Source: Myxococcales bacterium (lineage in GTDB: Bacteria > Myxococcota > Myxococcia > Myxococcales > Anaeromyxobacteraceae). From it: a DNA stretch of 7,228 bases. A program made the position numbers and the translations under genes. The notes beneath the pieces are model-generated. The model ran no database searches and was not told the DNA's origin. It was given only the letters and a program-made list of their open reading frames with translations. Of this stretch, positions 5,581 through 7,228 are shown piece by piece. Each line of letters starts with the position of its first letter. Position 1 is the first letter of the stretch. The stretch lies in the NCBI GenBank assembly GCA_021779335.1, contig JAJYAW010000141.1:1-7228 (forward strand), read 5' to 3'.

Positions 5581-5988
5581 CTAGGCCAGCGCCGTCGGCG
5601 CGACGGCGCGATCGAGATCGCGATCGGTCTGGCCCACGTGGGCCTCGAGCCAGGCGGTCACGTGGCGGGCCACCTGGAGGTCGGCGAGCGCGCCCGGCCC
5701 GCGCCGCCCGAGCTCCGCGGAGACCACGGCGAGGTCCGCCAGGAAGCGCTGGTGCTCGCTGGCGTGGCGCTCCAGGCTCGCCGAGCCGGCCTCGCGGAGG
5801 ATCTGCTCCTCCGACTCGAAGAGGTGACGGGCCAGCTCGCTCAGGCGCGCCACGTGGGCGCGGGCCTCCGGCGCCCGCTCGTCGCGGGCCGCCTCGACGA
5901 GCTGCGTGACGCGCCGGAACAGCTCCAGCTGGAGTGAGTCGATCGCCTCGTGGCCGGTCGAGAGCGGCTGGTTCCAACCGATGTGCAT
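5581..5988 (-). CDS. Stand-alone hemerythrin-like protein lacking two iron-ligand histidines
   Basis: This 135-residue, single-domain four-helix protein is clearly of the bacteriohemerythrin family by its opening (IGWNQPLSTGHEAID), LFESEEQIL in helix 2, HxxxH in helix 3 and HxxxxD in helix 4. Normal members bind a di-iron centre through five His, one Glu and one Asp. Here E60, H75, H79, H117 and D122 are present. The helix-1 His is Q20 (IDSLQLELF where IDxQHxxLF is expected), and the helix-2 His is L56, with H55 one position early. In characterised hemerythrins these two His are the terminal ligands of Fe2, the O2-binding iron, so classic O2 binding is doubtful; this consequence is inference. 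The ATG is supported by GGAGG 4 bases upstream (5993-5997). The gene precedes the PilZ gene on the same strand and is divergent from the gamma-glutamyltransferase gene. Its role could be iron-mononuclear, redox or purely structural. Confidence 0.9.
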   Translation of the reverse strand: MHIGWNQPLSTGHEAIDSLQLELFRRVTQLVEAARDERAPEARAHVARLSELARHLFESEEQILREAGSASLERHASEHQRFLADLAVVSAELGRRGPGALADLQVARHVTAWLEAHVGQTDRDLDRAVAPTALA

Positions 5989-6201
5989 GGACCCTCCGGG
6001 GCTGGCGGGCGCGCCTCCAGCGGGGACGCACGCTATCGCGTCCCGCGCGGGGCGTACAAGGCTCGCCGGGTCCGTCTTCGAGGACCTCCTGGCCGCCCGG
6101 GTGCGCCACGCCCTTACCCTGACCTACCCTCGGGCCGGGCCGGGCGCGGCCGTCCCGCGGGGAGGCTCGCGAGCCGCGTCAGGGTCTGGCAGGTTCCGGT
6201 G
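5989..6201. promoter_or_regulatory. Divergent promoter region between hemerythrin and ggt with repeats
   Basis: This 213-base gap must hold promoters for both flanking genes. Seen in it: an inverted repeat GGGACGC/GCGTCCC (6023-6029 and 6038-6044, 8-base loop), a direct repeat TACCCT at 6115-6120 and 6125-6130 (10-base period, one helical turn), and a perfect 12-base palindrome GGCTCGCGAGCC (6164-6175) about 26 bases before the ggt ATG. On the minus strand TTGTAC (6055-6060 region) lies 18 bases from TAGCGT, a weak sigma-70-like pair overlapping the inverted repeat. No element matches a named regulator. Confidence 0.35.
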
Positions 6202-7228
6202 ATGCTCGCGCCGCTCCTGTCCCTCGTCCTCGCCGCCTCCGCCCTCTCGCCGCGGGGGGCCGTCGCCACCGCCCACCCGCTCGCCAGCGAGGCCGGCGCC
6301 GAGGCGCTGCGGGCCGGCGGCAACGCGGTGGACGCCGCGGTGGCCGCCGCCTTCGCCCTCTCGGTGGTGCAGAACGAGTCGTCGGGCATCGGCGGCGGCG
6401 GCTTCGCGCTGGTGTGGCTCGCCAGGGAGCGGCGGCTCACCGTCCTCGACTTCCGGGAGGTGGCCCCGGCGGCCGCCGCGCCCGACATGTTCCTGGTGGA
6501 CGGCAAGCCCGACCCGAAGCGCTCCCGCGAGGGCGGCCTCTCGATCGGCGTGCCCGGCGCGATGAAGGGGTACGCCGAGCTGGCGCGCCGCTTCGGGACG
6601 CTCCCGCTGCCGCGGCTGATGGAGCCGGCGGCGCGGCTGGCCGAGCGGGGCTTCACGGTGGGGCGCCACCACGAGCGGGGCGCCCGGGAGATGCTGGCGT
6701 GCCTGCGCGCCGACCCGGGCGCCTCGGCCGAGTTCCTGCGGCCGGGCGAGGGTGGGCCCGGCGCGCCGCGCCTGCCGCTGGTCACGGGAGACCGGCTCCG
6801 GCGCCCCGACCTGGCGCGCACGTTGCGGCTGCTCGCCCGGGATCCGGAGGCCTTCTACCGGGGCCCGCTGGCCGGCCGGATCGCGGCGGCGGTGCGGGCG
6901 CGCGGGGGGCTCGTCACCGCGGCCGACCTGGCCGCCTACCGGACGGTCGAGCGGGCGCCGCTCTGGGGCAGCTACCGCGGCTTCCGCGTGGCCTCCATGC
7001 CGCCGCCCTCGGCCGGCGGGGCCATCGTCATCGGGCTGCTCCAGGCGCTCGAGGGGGACGATCCGCGCGCGGACGGCTACCGGCCGGTGGCGCAGCTCCA
7101 CGCCTTCGTGGAGGTGGAGAAGCGGCTCTTCGCCCAGCGCGCCGGGCGCCTGGCCGACCCCGCCTTCCTGCCGGGCGCCGACGCGGCGGCGCAGGAGCTC
7201 ACCTCGCCGGGCTACGACCGCGCCCTGC
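6202..7228 (+). CDS. ggt: Gamma-glutamyltransferase, C-terminus beyond the right edge
   Basis: The first 342 residues are visible, covering much of the large-subunit region of a gamma-glutamyltransferase. This N-terminal-nucleophile enzyme cleaves or transfers the gamma-glutamyl group of glutathione and related peptides. Recognisable blocks are ATAHPLAS (22-29), the GGNAVDAAVAAAFALSV core (39-55), SGIGGGGFALV (61-71), and DFREVAP (83-89), whose R85 matches the substrate-carboxylate-binding arginine of the family. MPPPSAGG follows further on. The catalytic Thr at the autocleavage site lies outside the window, so activity cannot be judged. The N-terminus (MLAPLLSLVLAASALS) is hydrophobic like a signal peptide but has no positive charge before it, so export is likely but not certain. 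ATG 6202 was chosen; a GTG directly before it is possible. The ribosome site is weak (AGG, about 8 bases away). Confidence 0.93.
   Translation, partial: MLAPLLSLVLAASALSPRGAVATAHPLASEAGAEALRAGGNAVDAAVAAAFALSVVQNESSGIGGGGFALVWLARERRLTVLDFREVAPAAAAPDMFLVDGKPDPKRSREGGLSIGVPGAMKGYAELARRFGTLPLPRLMEPAARLAERGFTVGRHHERGAREMLACLRADPGASAEFLRPGEGGPGAPRLPLVTGDRLRRPDLARTLRLLARDPEAFYRGPLAGRIAAAVRARGGLVTAADLAAYRTVERAPLWGSYRGFRVASMPPPSAGGAIVIGLLQALEGDDPRADGYRPVAQLHAFVEVEKRLFAQRAGRLADPAFLPGADAAAQELTSPGYDRAL

Noticed and set aside
5923..5934. 12-base palindrome CTCCAGCTGGAG as a regulatory site
   Set aside because: It lies within the hemerythrin coding region and is explained by the codons for Leu-Gln-Leu-Glu in helix 1.
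6114..7101. Minus-strand open frames opposite the gamma-glutamyltransferase gene
   Set aside because: The plus strand encodes an unmistakable gamma-glutamyltransferase; the antisense frames are Arg/Ala/Pro-rich with no motif.

Overview
The window is very GC-rich (third codon positions are almost all G or C) and tightly packed. It shows no tRNA, rRNA, CRISPR array or insertion sequence. The base composition, together with a c-type-heme chemoreceptor, PilZ proteins and a hemerythrin, suggests a high-GC myxobacterial/deltaproteobacterial chromosome, most likely Anaeromyxobacter-like. That assignment is inference from gene content, not a database match.

Layout, left to right. (1) 1-425, minus: the N-terminal part of a nucleotidyltransferase-fold protein that runs off the left edge. 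(2) 475-1095, minus: a PilZ protein with an extra C-terminal region. (3) 1248-3845, minus: a large methyl-accepting chemotaxis protein with a CxxCH heme-attachment motif in its periplasmic domain and eight HAMP-like segments arranged as four ~91-residue repeats. (4) 3968-5083, plus, divergent from the receptor: an MbfA-type iron exporter, that is a ferritin-like di-iron domain fused to a VIT1/CCC1 membrane domain. (5) 5099-5485, minus, convergent with mbfA: a single-domain PilZ protein. (6) 5581-5988, minus, directly upstream of that PilZ gene and probably co-transcribed with it: a stand-alone hemerythrin lacking the two histidines that normally hold one of its two irons. (7) 6202-7228, plus: the first 342 codons of a gamma-glutamyltransferase that runs off the right edge. 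No gene-free stretch exceeds about 215 bases. The longest are 5989-6201 and 1096-1247, and both hold inverted repeats that are listed below.

The shared theme, by inference, is iron, oxygen or redox state linked to surface behaviour. A heme-binding chemoreceptor sits back to back with an iron exporter carrying a di-iron sensor domain, and an altered hemerythrin is paired with a c-di-GMP-binding PilZ protein. The nucleotidyltransferase and the gamma-glutamyltransferase have no obvious tie to this theme.

The most notable observations are the heme-motif chemoreceptor with its long HAMP array, and the hemerythrin in which only the Fe2-side histidines are changed.
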